A stretch of 6,328 bases of DNA. It comes from UBA5195 sp034432755 (lineage in GTDB: Bacteria > Chloroflexota > Anaerolineae > Anaerolineales > Villigracilaceae). Made by a program: the position numbers and the translations under genes. Shown one piece after another: positions 5,814 to 6,328 of the stretch (position 1 is its first letter; every line of letters starts with the position of its first letter). The stretch covers positions 1 through 6,328 of the forward strand of contig DAOUBQ010000055.1 in assembly GCA_034432755.1 (NCBI GenBank). The letters run 5' to 3'. Under the pieces are notes generated by a model that was not told the origin of the DNA, did no database searches, and saw only the letters and a program-made list of their open reading frames with translations.

Positions 5814-5921
5814 TCACTCCCATTCATCTGGGTTGTATTGCCTGATTCGCTTGATTGCCCCGCGCCACTTTTTGTCGAAAACGCGGGCCGCACTGGCGGC
5901 TACGCCGGGTTTCGTCTTTTT
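5814..5921 (-). pseudogene. Possible 3' remnant of a gene cut by the IS element
   Basis: On the - strand, from about 5921 to the TGA at 5814-5816, an open frame ends in KKTKPGVAAS, ARVFDKKWRGAIKRI and RQYNPDEWE. It has the mixed charged/aromatic character of a real protein C-terminus and stops two bases from the shared terminator. No start codon lies in the remnant after the IS-like end, and the frame differs from that of the transposase. It is best read as the tail of a convergent gene whose 5' part was separated by the IS insertion. I do not recognise the protein family. It may instead be a chance open frame. Confidence 0.4.
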
Positions 5922-5939
5922 AACGTGAGTTCGGGTTAG
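5922..5939. repeat. Candidate terminal end of the IS982-like element
   Basis: The IS end must lie between the transposase stop (5936-5938) and the neighbouring remnant. AACGTGAGTTCGGGTTAG at this place is the best candidate for the terminal inverted repeat, since the remnant's protein-like sequence ends just before it. The partner repeat and target duplication are outside the window, so this cannot be confirmed here. Confidence 0.3.
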
Positions 5940-6328
5940 GCAATCAAAGCGGGCAGAGTACCCAAGCCAAGAGAAGGTTTCTTGGGCTGACGACAATACG
6001 CTATCACGCCGCAAAGCAGATTGACCAGAAAGTTGATTGGACTTCGGTGGCGCGAATGCTCAATCTGCGAAATGTTCTTGAGTTGGTCAATGATGGTTTC
6101 GACAATCGCCCGTTTCCGAAGCAGGATTTTATCCATCAGCGGCATGAGCACATTTTTCATGTTGGAGCGAACACCGGTGACCCGTTCCACGCTGAACGTG
6201 CGGAAGAGTTCGTCACGGAGCGCTTTGGAGAGATAACCCTTATCGCCAAACAACTTGCCAAAGAGTTTGCGCACGAACTTGGGAACGGGCTTGCGGTCGT
6301 CCACGTTGCCGGGGGTGAGCATCAGGTT
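5936..6328 (-). mobile_element. IS982-family transposase, C-terminal part (runs off window)
   Basis: A DDE transposase that would move its own insertion sequence by cutting and joining DNA. About 130 C-terminal residues are visible; the frame is open to the window edge at 6328, so the N-terminus is outside. Motifs fit IS982-type enzymes: LTPGNVDDR at the edge, LFGKLFGDKGY with the probable second catalytic Asp, RKRAIVETIIDQLKNISQIEHSRHRSP with the probable catalytic Glu, then NFLVNLLCGVIAYC and a QPKKPSL tail. No frameshift or stop is seen in this part, so the copy may be functional. It reads towards aroQ and is separated from it by the hairpin terminator. The ATG at 6322 is internal and not the true start. 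Confidence 0.9.

Noticed and set aside
5814..6014. A full 66-codon - strand gene starting at 6014
   Set aside because: Its first half overlaps the transposase C-terminus in another frame, so that start is not believable. Only the part beyond the IS end (5814-5921) looks protein-like and is listed as a remnant.
6021..6236. + strand 71-codon open frame opposite the transposase
   Set aside because: It is the antisense of a strongly recognisable IS982-type transposase segment.

Overview
The window holds a nearly complete shikimate-pathway operon on the + strand, followed by a terminator and the edge of an insertion sequence. The gene order is aroA (EPSP synthase), aroE (shikimate dehydrogenase), aroC (chorismate synthase), a fused aroK-aroB (shikimate kinase + 3-dehydroquinate synthase) and aroQ (type II 3-dehydroquinate dehydratase). 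Together these cover steps 2 to 7 of the route from DAHP to chorismate. Only DAHP synthase (step 1) is absent; it may lie upstream or elsewhere.

Layout: 1-245 is a pure array of 35 heptanucleotides (CTGACAA/CTGATAA/CTGACCA) ending 5 bp before the aroA start. aroA (251-1546) and aroE (1576-2409) have no visible Shine-Dalgarno site. A second heptamer tract of the same family (2406-2496) fills the aroE-aroC gap; its first unit supplies the aroE stop codon and the position after its last unit holds the aroC Shine-Dalgarno site. aroC (2509-3714), aroKB (3711-5330) and aroQ (5327-5773) are joined by ATGA stop/start overlaps. A long perfect hairpin (5772-5811) lies at the aroQ stop. Beyond it, on the - strand, are a probable gene remnant (5814-5921) and the C-terminal part of an IS982-type transposase running off the window end.

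The unusual theme is short-repeat invasion of a core metabolic operon. Heptamer repeats sit in all three non-overlapping upstream regions (before aroA, aroE and aroC). Heptamer-like tracts also appear in frame inside aroA (689-710) and aroE (1934-1954), and a GC-rich palindromic repeat is inserted in frame in aroC (about 3304-3356). The array before aroA also has a period that places a -35-like and a -10-like hexamer exactly 17 bp apart.

Organism: GC-rich bacterium. The CTGATAA-type heptamers, the G/C palindrome, the aroKB fusion and the compact aro operon together suggest a member of the Chloroflexota (Anaerolineae-like). This is inference from general pattern recognition and was not tested by any search; cyanobacteria also carry heptamer repeats but do not usually cluster these genes.
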